Shown in pieces: positions 9,877-20,915 of a stretch of 61,292 nt of DNA (positions are counted from its first letter, which is position 1; every line of letters starts with the position of its first letter). Location: NCBI GenBank assembly GCA_009746045.1, contig RPFO01001626.1:1-61292 (forward strand). Reading direction: 5' to 3'. The DNA is from Mesostigma viride. Taxonomy: Eukaryota > Streptophyta > Mesostigmatophyceae > Mesostigmatales > Mesostigmataceae. Below the pieces are notes generated by a model. That model worked only from the letters and a program-made list of their open reading frames with translations, was not told where the DNA came from and ran no database searches. The translations under genes were made by a program, and so were the position numbers.

Positions 9877-10007
9877 CGGTGCTTCGTCCGGTCGGGCGAG
9901 GGGAATATATGCGAGTAGGATGAGGGTCGACCCCGTCCGACGGTGCGGGATGCACACGCGCTCGTCCTACTCGTTCATGAAAGCCGGGCGAGATTCGACG
10001 GCCGTGG
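9877..10007 (+). repeat. Direct repeat DR2 (partner 7812-7933)
   Basis: Second copy of the intergenic repeat: CGGTGCTTCGTCCGGTC, GGGGAATATATGCGAG, TCCTACTCGTTCATGAAA and GACGGCCGTGG. It lies about 165 bp beyond the open 5' end of the LamG gene and upstream of the plus-strand gene at 10084. Confidence 0.8.
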
Positions 10008-10083
10008 TCGGCACGGCGGGGATCGTGACGGACGCGCGCGCGCGCGGGATTTGGCGGAGGCCATCGTGTGTAATATCCTCGAC

Positions 10084-10648
10084 ATGACGTGTCGCCGCGC
10101 GAACGAGTTCCTTACGCACAACCCCGACACGGCGAGACCGGCGCCCGTGCTGGCGATCGTCAACGCCGCCCTGCGCGTCGAGACCATGGGTCACATGGAC
10201 CGACCCGATCTCGAGGCGGAGGTTGCGGCGACGCGGCGGATCATCGCGGGACTCGACGGCGACGACGCGGCGGCGAGGAGGGGTGGAGGAGGACCGAGCG
10301 GGGAGGGGAGGAAAGGGTGATGGCGCGGCGGACTCGGAGGACTGGACGGAGGAATTCGTCAAGGAGGCCTTGCGCGTAAACGACCCGACCGTCCCCGTCC
10401 CTTCGTGTCCGTGCGAGAACTGCGGACTCCTGCCGGCCGCCGCGCGGAGGTGGGAAGAGTGGGAGCCGAAGGACTCGCTCCTCCGCTCTCTGAAGGAGCG
10501 CATGCCCGAGATCGGGTGGCACGCGTTGACCCAGTGCGTCGACTTGGGCGAGCTGGACCCTCGCGACTTCGGGGCCGTCACGGCCTCCGGTGTCGCGTCC
10601 GGGCGCCCGTCGCGCGTCGGCGAGTCGGCGTCTTCGACCACGGATTGA
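10084..10648 (+). CDS. Hypothetical protein, ~187 aa, one frame break
   Basis: Not recognised. The ATG at 10084 opens a frame of about 60 good residues, then a Gly/Arg low-complexity stretch with GGGG runs (10270-10320) where the frame must change. A second frame continues with an acidic Trp/Glu-rich region and a Cys pair (PCENCGLL) and ends at 10648. The two frames together give one protein of roughly 187 residues. Its 3' end overlaps the convergent minus-strand gene. The Cys pair alone is not enough to claim a zinc site. Confidence 0.45.
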
Positions 10649-11826
10649 TCGGCCCGCGTCGGCCCGTTCTCCTTGCACCTGGCGCGTCGTCCCGCGTCGA
10701 CCTCGACTTCGACGTCGGACGCGACGAGGCGCGGCGGTAATACGAGGCGTCCGCGTTGTGCCTGGCGGGGTCGGCGGCCGGGTTCGCGATCTCGATCCTT
10801 TCGTCCGCGTACGGCTCGTCCGGATCGTCCGGGTCGTCCGGGTCGTCGTACCCCTCGCTCGCGGCGGACGTCGTGACCGGGTCTTCGGTCGGATCGCGCG
10901 CGTCCTCAATCGCCTCGCGCGCCGCCGCCATCGCCTCTCGGATCCTGGTCATCCGTTCGTCCGCGCGTTCGTTGGCCTTGCGCGCGCGCTCCTCGGCGGT
11001 CGCTTTCCCCTTCGCGTACTCGCGACTCGAGGGGGTCTCCCGGTGCAAGAGACACACTTGTTGAGGTGCTCGGCGCCCGGCCAGAAGTTGCCCTTGCGGA
11101 ACTGGTCGAGCAGTTCCGCGCCGTACTTGTGCTCGGCGCGGAGGTGGGCGTAATCGGCGGCGTTCATGGACGAATGCGCCCTGCCCTTCAGGTAATGCTC
11201 GATGTTCCGCCACGCGAGGAACGTCTCGTTGTCCAACTCGCGCTTGCCGCACACACGTCCGCCCTGTTTGATCAGGGCCGCGATCGACTTCCGTTCGCCT
11301 TCTTGACCGGCGCGCGGCCGTCCTTGCCCGGTCGTCCGTCCCTCGTGGCGTAGAGACGCCGCCCGGCGACCCACGTGTCGTACTCGTGCTCCAAGGTCCC
11401 GCGGCCCGTCCGTCCGGCTTTCCTCGCCCCCGCGTTGGCGCGATCTCCGCTCTTGGCCCCGGCGCCCCTCGCCCCGTCTCCGGGCTCGTCGACGACTCGC
11501 GCCGCGGGACCGGGCGCGACCGACACGACCTGCCGGGGTTGTGCGACCCCTCCGTCCTCCTCGGTTCTTTCGCGCGACGGGGGCGCGATCGACGGACACG
11601 GGCTGCCGGGGTTGTGCGACCCCCTCCGCCCTCCTCGGTTCCTCTCGCGCAACGGATTCGTGGACGCGGCTCGCCTTTTTTGCGCCTCCTTTTCCGCGCG
11701 TCTAGCCCGTCTCTCCTCGTTCAGCGCGCGCTTCTCGGCTCGATAGGCCTTGCGAGATTGCGCCGCCTTTCCCATTTCGAGCACCGCGTCGGACAGATAT
11801 CGGAGGGCTTCGTTCTCCGAGTCCAT
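10578..11826 (-). CDS. Basic coiled-coil hypothetical protein, two frame breaks
   Basis: Starts at the ATG complementary to 11824-11826. The N-terminal part is helical and rich in Ala, Arg, Glu and Lys. A proline/serine linker and a globular part follow (NIEHYLKGRAHSS, then HKYGAELLDQFRKGNFWPGA), then a second coiled coil with many Glu/Arg and a short Asp-Pro repeat (DDPDDPDDPDEP). The frame changes near 11275 and again near 11050. The stop at 10578 may be too far downstream because of a further shift. Unknown function. It follows the 11844-12524 gene by 17 bases in the same direction. Confidence 0.45.
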
Positions 11827-11843
11827 CTCCGCGGCCCGTTTCG

Positions 11844-12524
11844 CTAAGTCCGCGAGTTCTGTCCTCCTGGAGTTCTTTGTGGGGTTTCGGACGAAACTGA
11901 CCGATCCATCTGGACGAGATCCGGGAAGGACCGGTTGTACATTTTCGCGGTCTCGGCGAGGTACCTCTCGTACCTTTCCCTCTTCTCCTCGGCTTTCTCT
12001 CGCTCTCGCGCTTCCCGCCTCGCGTCCTGACTTTGTCGAAGCGCGGCCAGTTCGGTCGCGGCCGCGTGGGGGTTGGCCATCGGATTCCGCGCCGGTTCGC
12101 TCAGCTTCTCCTTGATTATCCCCCTGACCTGGTCGAGCATCCTCTTTTTCGCCGTTTCGTGGTTGTAATCGAGCTTGCCTTGAGCGATTTCTTCGGCCGC
12201 ACGGCGTAGGCGTCCGAGATTCGGGTCGTCCGGGTTGTTGGCGTCGATCTTCGCGTGGTAGGGGGCGACGTTGTTATAGGTCGGGACGAACTCGTTCAGA
12301 AGCCTCTGGACGCGAGCGTCGTCGTAGTCGCCGATCCGTCTGTCGAATTTGTCGAACTCGTCCGCCCGCGTCGTGTGCGTCCTGCGTCGAGCGACCCGCG
12401 GCGGACGCTCGTCCTCGTGCGCGCGACGGTTCTTTCGCGCGACCGTCTTCCGTGCGGCCTTCCGCGGTCTTGCGCGCGCGGACGTCGATCGCGTCGACGT
12501 GCGTCTGGATCGGTTCGGGGGCAT
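11844..12524 (-). CDS. Basic hypothetical protein, 226 aa
   Basis: A complete ORF. The first ~50 residues are strongly basic (Arg/Lys/Ser/Thr-rich), like a nucleic-acid-binding or nuclear-targeting tail. The middle is mixed helix, and the C-terminal third is a charged coiled coil (REAREREKAEEKRERYERY). The start codon follows a CTATATATATG-type AT stretch at 12531-12541. No family is recognised. A DNA- or RNA-associated virion protein is possible. Confidence 0.55.
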   Translation of the reverse strand: MPPNRSRRTSTRSTSARARPRKAARKTVARKNRRAHEDERPPRVARRRTHTTRADEFDKFDRRIGDYDDARVQRLLNEFVPTYNNVAPYHAKIDANNPDDPNLGRLRRAAEEIAQGKLDYNHETAKKRMLDQVRGIIKEKLSEPARNPMANPHAAATELAALRQSQDARREAREREKAEEKRERYERYLAETAKMYNRSFPDLVQMDRSVSSETPQRTPGGQNSRT

Positions 12525-12620
12525 TCTCTCTCTATATATATGTGATCACGCGCGCGGCGCTCGTACAACAGTAGGAGTAGAAAAGAGAATTCCGCGCCCT
12601 GCGAGCGCGGAGAAAAAAAG

Positions 12621-13582
12621 ATGTCCTCAGTATACGCGGGTCGAGCGGCGGACCGCGTCGGAGGTCGCGCGCGAATGAACGCGCAAAGGGTCGCCAGGAA
12701 CTACCCCCGGTTCTGGCTGACCGCGCGGGACATGAACAGGGTCCCGTGGCGGCCTTTCGGAAAGACCACCGTGGACGATCTGCGACGGTTCGGCAAGTTT
12801 CGAGGGCTCGTATTGTACAGAGGACTGCGGAAGAGGTGCATGGAGTGCGCTCTGTGGCTCCATCAGCGCGCGTGCGTGATCCAGCGGTGGGTCCGTTCCG
12901 TCGTGTTGCCGTACCGCCGCGCCAGAGAGGCCGTGCGGAGGAGGGTGTGCATGCGGCCGCGCAACGCGGAGGATCCCATCACGTTGGAACCGCTGCCGCC
13001 GAAAGAGAGGGTGTTCAAGTTCGTGCGCCCCGATCGCAGGGTCGCGGGGTTCGACGCGGTCAAGCTGGCCGAGTACGTCGTCGCGTCGGGGACGTTCGAG
13101 GACCCCGTCACCAGGTACCCTTTCCACCCGGTCGACTTGCTGCGATTGGACCGGCAGGTGCGGGACTTGGGGTATCAGCGCCTCTCCACGTTGGAGCTGT
13201 GGAAGCGGCCGGATTTCGTCCGGCGATGCGAGAGAGGGAGTCGCTCGTCGCGGGGATGGAGCGCATGACGGGCGACGTCGTCGAGATGATGATCGACCTG
13301 TCCAAATACCCGACCGGCGAGGCGGCCGCGCTCCTGAGGTCGGAATATTACCCGCAGTTCTGTTCGAATTTTGTGCAGTTGTCGATGGTGGACGTCCACG
13401 CGGCGGAGTGCGGGCGGTCGGGATACATCGCGCGCGTGAGAGATGAAATGCGGCGAGTGGCCGCCGAAGAAGAGTCCGCCGCGAAAACGGAGAGGACCGA
13501 ATTTCTGAGAGAATTGGCTGTCATGTTATCGTGCGACGCGCGCGTGATGCGATTCGTCGTCACGGGAGGCTTTTATGGTTAA
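12621..13582 (+). CDS. U-box/RING-like protein, one frame break
   Basis: The first frame (12621 to about 13225) is basic and IQ-like (WLHQRACVIQRWVRSVVLPY). It then has a segment (EDPITLEPLPPKERVFKF, then GFDAVKLAEYVVASG, then FEDPVTRYPFHPVDL) that matches the U-box-like pattern common in giant-virus proteins, where an EDPI/T...L segment is followed by a NPY/DPVTR-type motif. The frame shifts near 13225, and a helical C-terminal part continues to 13582. U-box folds recruit E2 enzymes without zinc. Ubiquitin-related function is plausible but catalytic competence cannot be judged. Confidence 0.6.
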
Positions 13583-13592
13583 TAAATGTCGC

Positions 13593-13610
13593 GAATAAAG
13601 CGGTTTATTC
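13593..13610. terminator. Hairpin between convergent genes
   Basis: GAATAAA-GCGG-TTTATTC is a perfect 7-bp stem with a 4-base loop. It lies between the plus-strand gene ending at 13582 and the minus-strand gene whose TAA is inside the stem. Giant viruses such as mimivirus end transcripts at hairpins. The embedded AATAAA on both strands could also act as a poly(A) signal. Confidence 0.5.
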
Positions 13611-13913
13611 AATGATTACGATGATATCATCACGGTGCATCGACTTGTCTCTGCGTGTCTCCTCCCCTCTTTGGACACCGAGTCTGTTTGCGAACTCGGC
13701 GGGGGTGGGGTTGCGTTCGGGGTTGGACGAGGCTCGCTCGCACGCGGCCGCCACGAGGTCTTGTCCCTCTTTGGTCATCATCCAAGTGTGCTGGTCGTTG
13801 TAATGCCGGATCCACTTCTGGTACGTGCCGAAGGCGCTTTTGCACGAATAGGACGGACATTTGAACGGTCTCTTCGCGACCGTCGAAGGGGTCGAAGGGG
13901 AAGTTTCCTCCAT
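13605..13913 (-). CDS. C2H2 zinc-finger protein, 102 aa
   Basis: The start is the ATG complementary to 13911-13913. After a short Ser/Thr/Pro-rich leader the protein has one classical C2H2 finger: FKCPSYSC, then a 12-residue helix-forming spacer (KSAFGTYQKWIR), then HYNDQH, giving C-x4-C-x12-H-x4-H. The rest is a short helical tail. Single-finger proteins of this size may bind DNA, RNA or protein. A role in viral or host transcription is possible but not shown. The open frame extends upstream into the next gene, but that part is antisense shadow. Confidence 0.65.
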   Translation of the reverse strand: MEETSPSTPSTVAKRPFKCPSYSCKSAFGTYQKWIRHYNDQHTWMMTKEGQDLVAAACERASSNPERNPTPAEFANRLGVQRGEETRRDKSMHRDDIIVIIE

Positions 13914-13990
13914 CGTCGGCGCATACAAACAGCGCAGACATTGTGGGGAGACGTGACGCGACGTCGCGCGTCGGCGTCCGCTCGCGCCCC

Positions 13991-15210
13991 TCAGGCCACG
14001 ACGCGCATGTTGCGGCTCACCTGCAAGGTCCGGGTCTGGACCACCGGGGCGCCCGGGTTCAGAGGGTCGGACACGTACGACATTTTGTACGCCGACTCCC
14101 CGGCCCGCACGCGGAACAGTAGGAGGCCCTCGGTCACCAGGACGGGGGTGAGGTCGCTCTTCAGGATCTGCCACTCCGTCAGGCTCAGACGCACGCGGAA
14201 CGTGTACTCGTTGACCTTGACGAAATCGTACGCGCCCGGGCCGGACGCCGGGTTTTTGGGGAGCAGGCCGGCCTCTAGTCCGCCTGCGTAGTCGTTGTTG
14301 TCCAGCGGGAAGAAGATGATGTCCAGTTTGTCCATCCCGAAGTTCGCCGTCGTGTTGGCGTCGTTGTGTTCGGCCAGCTTGACCGGGTGATTCCATTGGA
14401 CTTCCACGTAGATTTCGCCGTCCACGATTATGAACCCGCCGCTCGTCGCCGGCGTCGTCAGGTTTGGTGGTGCGCCCTCGAGCGGGAAGATGTCGAACGA
14501 CAGCGGGGTCGCGAGCAGTTGGAAGAGCGTCGACGCGGACCGGGCCAAGTTTCCGCGTCCGGCCGAGTCCGCCACCGCGTCGCTCGGGAACGTCGCCGTG
14601 ATCGTGCCCGTGTTGATGCCGTACACCGACAGGTCGCCGTAGGCCAAGACGAATTGAGGATGTAATCCTTGCCCTGTTCGCCGCCTTCCGCGTCCGCGAG
14701 CGTGAAGTTCTTGATCCTGCCCTCGGATCGCAGCGTGCCGTCGTTGAACACGCGGTTCAGACTGTCCGTCAATGTGATCTGGAGGAGGTTCGGGTCCGTG
14801 AAGTTCACGGCCGCGGGGAAGTGGAACCCGACCTCGAACGTGGCCTCCGTCGGCGTCCGTATAAACGGCAACTCGCCGATGCTGAAGCGGGGAACGAGCG
14901 GTTCCGGTCGGTTCATCGGGAACGACAGGGCGCTGGGCGCGGCGGGGATGCCGGTCAGTGCGCTCTTCGTGTGCCCCTGGTCCATGTTCAGCGTGAGGAC
15001 GCCTTTGGTCACGAACTTGGGGATCTCCGAGGTCACGACGGTGACGGAGTAGTTCTTGTCGTCCTCGCGTTGGATGGACGCGATCGGGAGGGGCATCGTG
15101 ATTCCCTCCTGGTCGTCGCGGAAAGTGGCGCGGATCGAGGTCGTGGCGGCGCCCGGGGTCGAGAAGTCGGTCACGGGGGACTGGTATTGGAGGGGGATGG
15201 TGACGGACAT
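13991..15210 (-). CDS. Beta-sandwich fibre-like protein ~406 aa, one frame break
   Basis: Starts at the ATG complementary to 15208-15210 and reads about 187 residues. The frame then changes near 14650 and continues to a stop at 13991. Both halves are rich in Thr, Ser, Val, Phe and Asn with alternating hydrophobics (EVGFHFPAAVNFTDPNLL, YVEVQWNHPVKL). The same style of repeat makes up the C-terminal two thirds of the giant neighbouring gene at 15281-20806, so this is probably a paralogue of its domains. A virion fibre or surface protein is the best guess. It lies 71 bases downstream of the giant gene in the same direction. Confidence 0.6.
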
Positions 15211-15280
15211 CGCGGAGGGAGGGACTCGCGCGCCGACGGGTCGTTACCCTACGCGGCGATTAAAAAAGGCGATGCCTGGT

Positions 15281-18200
15281 CTAGAATATCGGGAACTCGA
15301 GACCGTTGAGCGGCGACGTGCCGAATGGTATGGGTACATTCACCTTCTGGTACACCGGGAACGCTTGGACGTTCTTCCCCGTCGCGCCTCCAGGGAGGTA
15401 CGGACCGGTCACGGTGTCCGCGGGGATGGTGACGGTGTAAGATGTGGCCAAGACGGATGACACGAGGGCGGGGAGAAGGGGGAAGGGTACGTCTATCATC
15501 CATTTTCCGGCATGTTCGGTCGTGTTGGCGCGGCAAGACGCGGTCTGTTTGTACGTGCTGCTGCCCTCGTTTAGCGTGACGATCGTCCACTCGACGTCCG
15601 CGTTGAATACCGTCACCGAGAGTTCGGTGTCCTCCGGTAAGAGGTCGAACACCACGAGTTTATAGTCCGAGAAGCTCACTACCAGGTCGGAGAGCACGAC
15701 GAGGGAAGGAATGACGGTCGAGTAGGCCGGGTTCGCGACCGTGAACCCTTTGGAATCCGTGAGCCACGACGCCGGATTCGTGATCGTCATTTGAAAGGTC
15801 GGAAACTTCGTGTGATCGCTGAGTCTTAGTTGGATCCATCGGAAGAAGCCGGCGCCGACGAACACGGTGAACGTCTTGTCTTCGATGCTCGAAACGACGC
15901 TCAGGTACTGGCCGTACAATCTGCTTACGAGATCCGAATCCGTCGGGTCGGTCACGAAAATGGTATTCGATAGGAACGTCTGGGCGGTCGGGAAACTCGT
16001 GATCGTCCTCCCTGTACCGCTGTCCAACAGCTGAATGTTGATGTAGAGTCCGGCCGGTTCGCCGTGCTCGCCCTCCTCGAACAACACGAACTCCGTGTAC
16101 CTCGCGGTCATGGGGAACAGGGGTTTCGGGAACAGCGCCGTGGCGCTGCCGATCGCCGTATGGGTCACGACGATCGCCGTGTCGTGACCGTATACCTGCT
16201 CGGCGCCGTCGTCCGGGTACCGGAAGAGAGACGACGCGGTGCCGAAGACCACCGACCCGCTCTGGATCGTGCACCTCGTGAACGTCACGTCGACCGTCGC
16301 GTTGGGGTACGACGGCGTCCCACGATCGCGCGTGTGTACGCGTAGTTCGTGGTCGGGAGGACCGAGCCGTCCGATCCGCGCACTTCCACGGTGACGGCTT
16401 GTGCTGCCACGTCCGCGAGGTTCGTCGGGAACCGCGCGCATTTGGTGAAGTTCATCTGCAGTCGGAACACCTCGTCCCCCGTCTTGGTCACGGTCAATGC
16501 CGGGTTCAGATTGGGATCGAATAGCAAGGCGGGAGTTGGGAAAGGATTGACCTGTACGCTGATCCCCTTGTCGTCTTTGATGCTTCCGTTGGACGTCAAA
16601 GCGAATCGGTAATGTCGAAGCATCGCGTTCGCGCCGTCGGGGTCGGTGGTCTCGCTGGAGATCCGCGTCGGGGTCACCGTGCAACTCCATGTCCCGTCTG
16701 GGTTTTCGGCGAGGTCCGTCAACGGGATCGCCGCCGGGACGACCCCGATGCCAAGCGCGAGCGGCTGGAGTAGCAAGTTCCTGACGCTGGACGGGATCGT
16801 GCTCGTCGACGACAACGTCAACAGCAGCTGGTTGCCCGGACCCGCGTACGCGAGTGTCGGCGCGATTACGACGATCTCCGTGGCAAGTCCCGCGACCGTG
16901 AGGGTCGTCGCGGTCTCCGCGGTGACGATAAAGAACGTGTAGTCGCCGGAGACCGTCAGGAATTCGGACCGGAGCGTGTACGCGAATCGGATCACGTCGG
17001 AAGCGAACGGGACGGTCGTCGCTCCGCTCGGATCTGACGAGGACGTCGGCGGACTCACCGTGTAGACGGCGCTGACGGTCTTCGCGTCCTGCGAGAGAAC
17101 CGTGCTCCCGGGTTTGTACGCGACCGATAACGTTTGTCCCTGGTCATTCGTCGCTCGGAACGACCGACACATGTTGAAGTTCTCCGTGATCGTCGCGCCG
17201 CCCGAGAGAGACGCTGGGTTAGGGAAAGTCGCGGTCAAACGGAAATCGTAGTTCGTGTCCGTCACCTTCTCGACGGTCGTCGAGGACGCGGCGAACCTCT
17301 CGATGACCGCGGAGGAACTCGGCGCGAATGAGATCTCCGTTCCGACGAACGGCGTCAGCGCCGAATATTGCGATACGACACCCGACGCGAGACTCGGGCG
17401 AAGGACCAGGCGGTTGGACGTCGCGCTGTATCCCCTCGGCGGCAAGCTGGCGATACCCAGTCGGGTGTCCAGGTGGAGAGTCTCGGTCCCCGCTCCCGAC
17501 ACGTACTTGAACTCGCGGTCACGTCCGTCCGTTGCTCGGAAGTGGCGCCGTGTTCCAGAACCGCTGTCAAACTCCAATCCGTGTCGCCGAACGTCAGGTA
17601 CCCGTAACTGTTGGTCGCCGCGGGGGCGGGAGGAGTGAGCGTCGTGCCGTCCGTCATACGCATCTGGACCGTGACGGGGATCGTGTACGGGTACGTCCTT
17701 GTTCTGTTCGTACCTGTCGAAATCGAGCGCGAACACGAACTGTTTCTTCGGGACCGGGGACACGGTCATCGAGAGCGACGAATCCGGGGTTCGGGACGGG
17801 AACGTCTCGTTCTTGCGTCCGAACGCGTCCGTCACCGTGCCTTGTCCCAGCCTTACCTCGAGCGCGGCGGGGTCTCCCTCGAGGACCGCGAACGTCACGA
17901 CCGTCTCGGTCTTCGCGACGTTGGTCTCGATCGCGGTGATCCGGCTCCTCCACGACGCGTGGTTGAATTCCAGCAGCTCCTTAAAGGCGTCCGCGACGGG
18001 GGCGGTCGCCAGGGGTGGGAGTATGTCACCGCCATCGCTACTTGTCCCGGCGCGTTCGATGGCCGCAGTTGGTCTGGTCCACGAGCAGTCGAGTCGCGCT
18101 CGTCAGCGTGACGGATTGGGTCACCTTGGGTAACTCGAACCGGGCCGTCTGATCGGACGTGACCGCAGGGGGTTGTCGTCCGCGTTCACGAAGTCGAACA

Positions 18201-20806
18201 CGGATCGAACGAGGTCACGGGGGTGTTGCGCGCCCAGTTCAGGACGGACAGGTCTGTGATCGTGAAGTCGAACCGGTTTTGCGTGCACGAGACGGTGTAG
18301 TCGTTGTACCTCGTGTTGCTTGTCAACCCGCGGGTGTAATTTCGTTGGAATCGGTACAGCTGGCGACCGTCGGGAGCGAAGGCGCGGATGAACACGTGGG
18401 TGGCCAACCTCTCATCGAGAGGCACCAACTGGTAAAACGAGACGTCGCTGCGTCGGGGCGTGAAAGAGAGCCTGACGCTCTGTGGCGTCGAGTCGGTCGC
18501 GGGCGTGTCCGTGACGTCCGCGATCACGTCATGGGGTCGATTCGTGCGATACACTTCGACCGCCGTCTTGCCGCCGAAGAACGTGATCCCGTCCACCGCT
18601 TGGATGGGTCGGTCCGGTCCTCCCACCGCGATGGTGATGGTCCCTTCGCTCGTCGTGAACAGGCCCGTGAGGACGATCCCCATTTTGTACTTGTTGGCGC
18701 CCGATATGGACATCTGCGTGAGTCGAGACGCGCCGCCGCTCGTCACGGAATTGCGATCCACGACCGTCATGGACCCCTGGACCCCGCTCACCGTCACCAA
18801 CACGCGGTCGAGTCCCATCGCGTAGTCGCCGGTCGTCTTGTACGCGGACGGAAACGTGATTTCCGCGGACATGGTCGTGTCGTACGCGTCGTCGCGACTC
18901 ACGACGATGGACGTGATCGGGCCGCCTTCCATGCCGCCCTCGAGAGCCGAGATTCGCTGGTTGATGGAATCGTAGCCCGCGAGAGAAGAGATGCTCCCGT
19001 CGAACAAGGTGTTGTTCACGCGCGCCGTGTTGCATCGGAGTGTGTCCGTCTTGACGCCTCCTGCCACTTGCACCGTTTCCCAAGACGAAGGGGCTTGGTC
19101 GCCGAAATCTCCGAACCGGTATCCCACTTTCCCGCGGTTGTACAGCGTTCCGTTGATCTTGACGGTCGCCTTCTCCTCGCGGTACACGGGCTTGTCCCCG
19201 GACGCGGTCGTCCTGGACGCGCTCAGAGTGTACGTCCCGTCGAACTCGCGCAGGACCGTCTCGTCGTCCCCGTCCACGTGGAAATAGGCCGTGTCCAGAT
19301 TGAGACCGCCGCGCACGAAAACGCGCGACTTGGCGGCCGGGATGGTGGCGACCATCGTGGCGGTTGGGGGACGAACGCGACGCGGTCGTTCGTGTTGGAC
19401 GAGTACCTCCACGTGATCGCGCCGGGAGTGGAAGACAGGTCGAACGGACGGTACAAGGACGACGCCAGGTCCGTGGACAGATCGGTCTGTTGGACGGTGC
19501 GGGTGGCGAACACGGCGTCGGCCACCTCGGGCATCTTGAGTTTCGCGGGCGTGACGGCGCCGTCCGCGATCTTGGCGGTCGCCACGGCCGAGTCGGACAA
19601 CTGGGTCGTTCCGACGCTCCCCGCGGACAAGACCGCTGTCCGGACGTCGGAGACGTTCAGACGGTTGGAACGGATCTTGTCCTCCTCGTTGGTCGAAATC
19701 TTCGCGTTCGTGATCGCGCCGTCCGATATCGCGGACGTCGGGATCGTCCCGGTGGCCAGCTTGGCCGCAGTCACCGCCCCGTCCGCCAGCTTGGCGGTCG
19801 TGACGGAGGCGGCGGCGAGTTTGTCCGTCGTCACCGCGTCCGCTGCGAGTTTGGCGGCCGTCGCGGACCCGGACGCGAGTTTGTCCGCCGTGACGGCTCC
19901 GGTCGCCAGCTTGGCGGACGTGACGGCGGCGTCGGCGATTTGGGCGGTCGCGATCGAACCGTCGGCCGGTGCGACGCCGGCGACTTGTCCGGCCAGCGCG
20001 GCCGAGACGGACGGGATGTCCAGGAGGTCAGCCGTGATCGTGCCGGCGCGGATCTTGGCGGCCGTGACGGCGCTCGCCGCGATCTTCGCCTCCGTGACCG
20101 CCTCGTTCGCGAGGTTGGTCGTGGCCACTTCCGTCAGTTGGGCCAGTCCTCCGAGGTCGGGCTTGCCCCGGATCTGGTCCCAGTGCCCCTTGAACTGGAC
20201 GCCCGTCGAGTCGTCGGCGAACTGGATGTAGTCCACGGACGCGCCGCCGGTCACGCTCAGACGCACGTTCCGCGACGGGGCGGTGGCGGATCCCAACACG
20301 AGGCCGTCGCCCGCGGCGCCGCCGAAGAACCTGCTCCCGCCCGCCCCCTGTATCAACGTGACATGCGGCAAGAACGGCTTTTCGGCCAATGCGGCGTAGG
20401 TCCCGTCGAACCTCTGCGCCTTCGGAAACCGGAGCCAGTCCGTGTCGAGTCCGCCGCGGACGTACACCGCCCCCGCCAACGCGTTCGACGGAGGCGTCTC
20501 GTTCGCGGCCAGGAACACCACTCTCTTCGCTGGGTCGGACGGGTACATCCACGTAATGCCTCCCGTCGTCGCGCTCGTGAACACGCTCGTGTTCAGCTTG
20601 GTTTTCAACGCCGCGTCCAGTTTGCTTTCGGTGATGCTGCCGTCCGTGATGGTCGTCCCGCCGGAATACGACACGCCGTTGATCATCAGGGACGGGGATT
20701 CGAATTGGAGTCGCGGGGTGGTCAGTCGGATGCTTTCTCGCGACGTCAGCGTCAGGATGCCCGTGTCGGAACGGACTTTACGCGCAATGATCTCGTTCAG
20801 AGACAT
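15281..20806 (-). CDS. Giant fibre-like gene, copy 1, with 1.3-kb deletion
   Basis: Starts at the ATG complementary to 20804-20806 (MSLNEIIARKV) and ends at the TAG at 15281. The N-terminal part has a phage-fibre-like WDQIRGKPDL motif, then about 20 short repeats of the type AVTxAKLA(A/T)G, a known trimeric tail-fibre pattern. The remainder is many Thr/Val/Phe-rich beta-sandwich modules of about 150-200 residues. Against copy 2 it lacks about 1,318 bp at 18059-18061 and has several private 1-2-base indels, so it is not continuous. Undeleted, the gene would encode about 2,280 residues. It is a likely virion surface fibre. Confidence 0.75.
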
Positions 20807-20915
20807 CGCGACGTCTTTTCTATCTCTTACCCGGCACAAAAAAAACGTCTGCGCGCCGCGTTCTCCGCGACCGCTTTATATTCCGCGCATCTAGTTGTAG
20901 ATCGCGACCGAGGAG

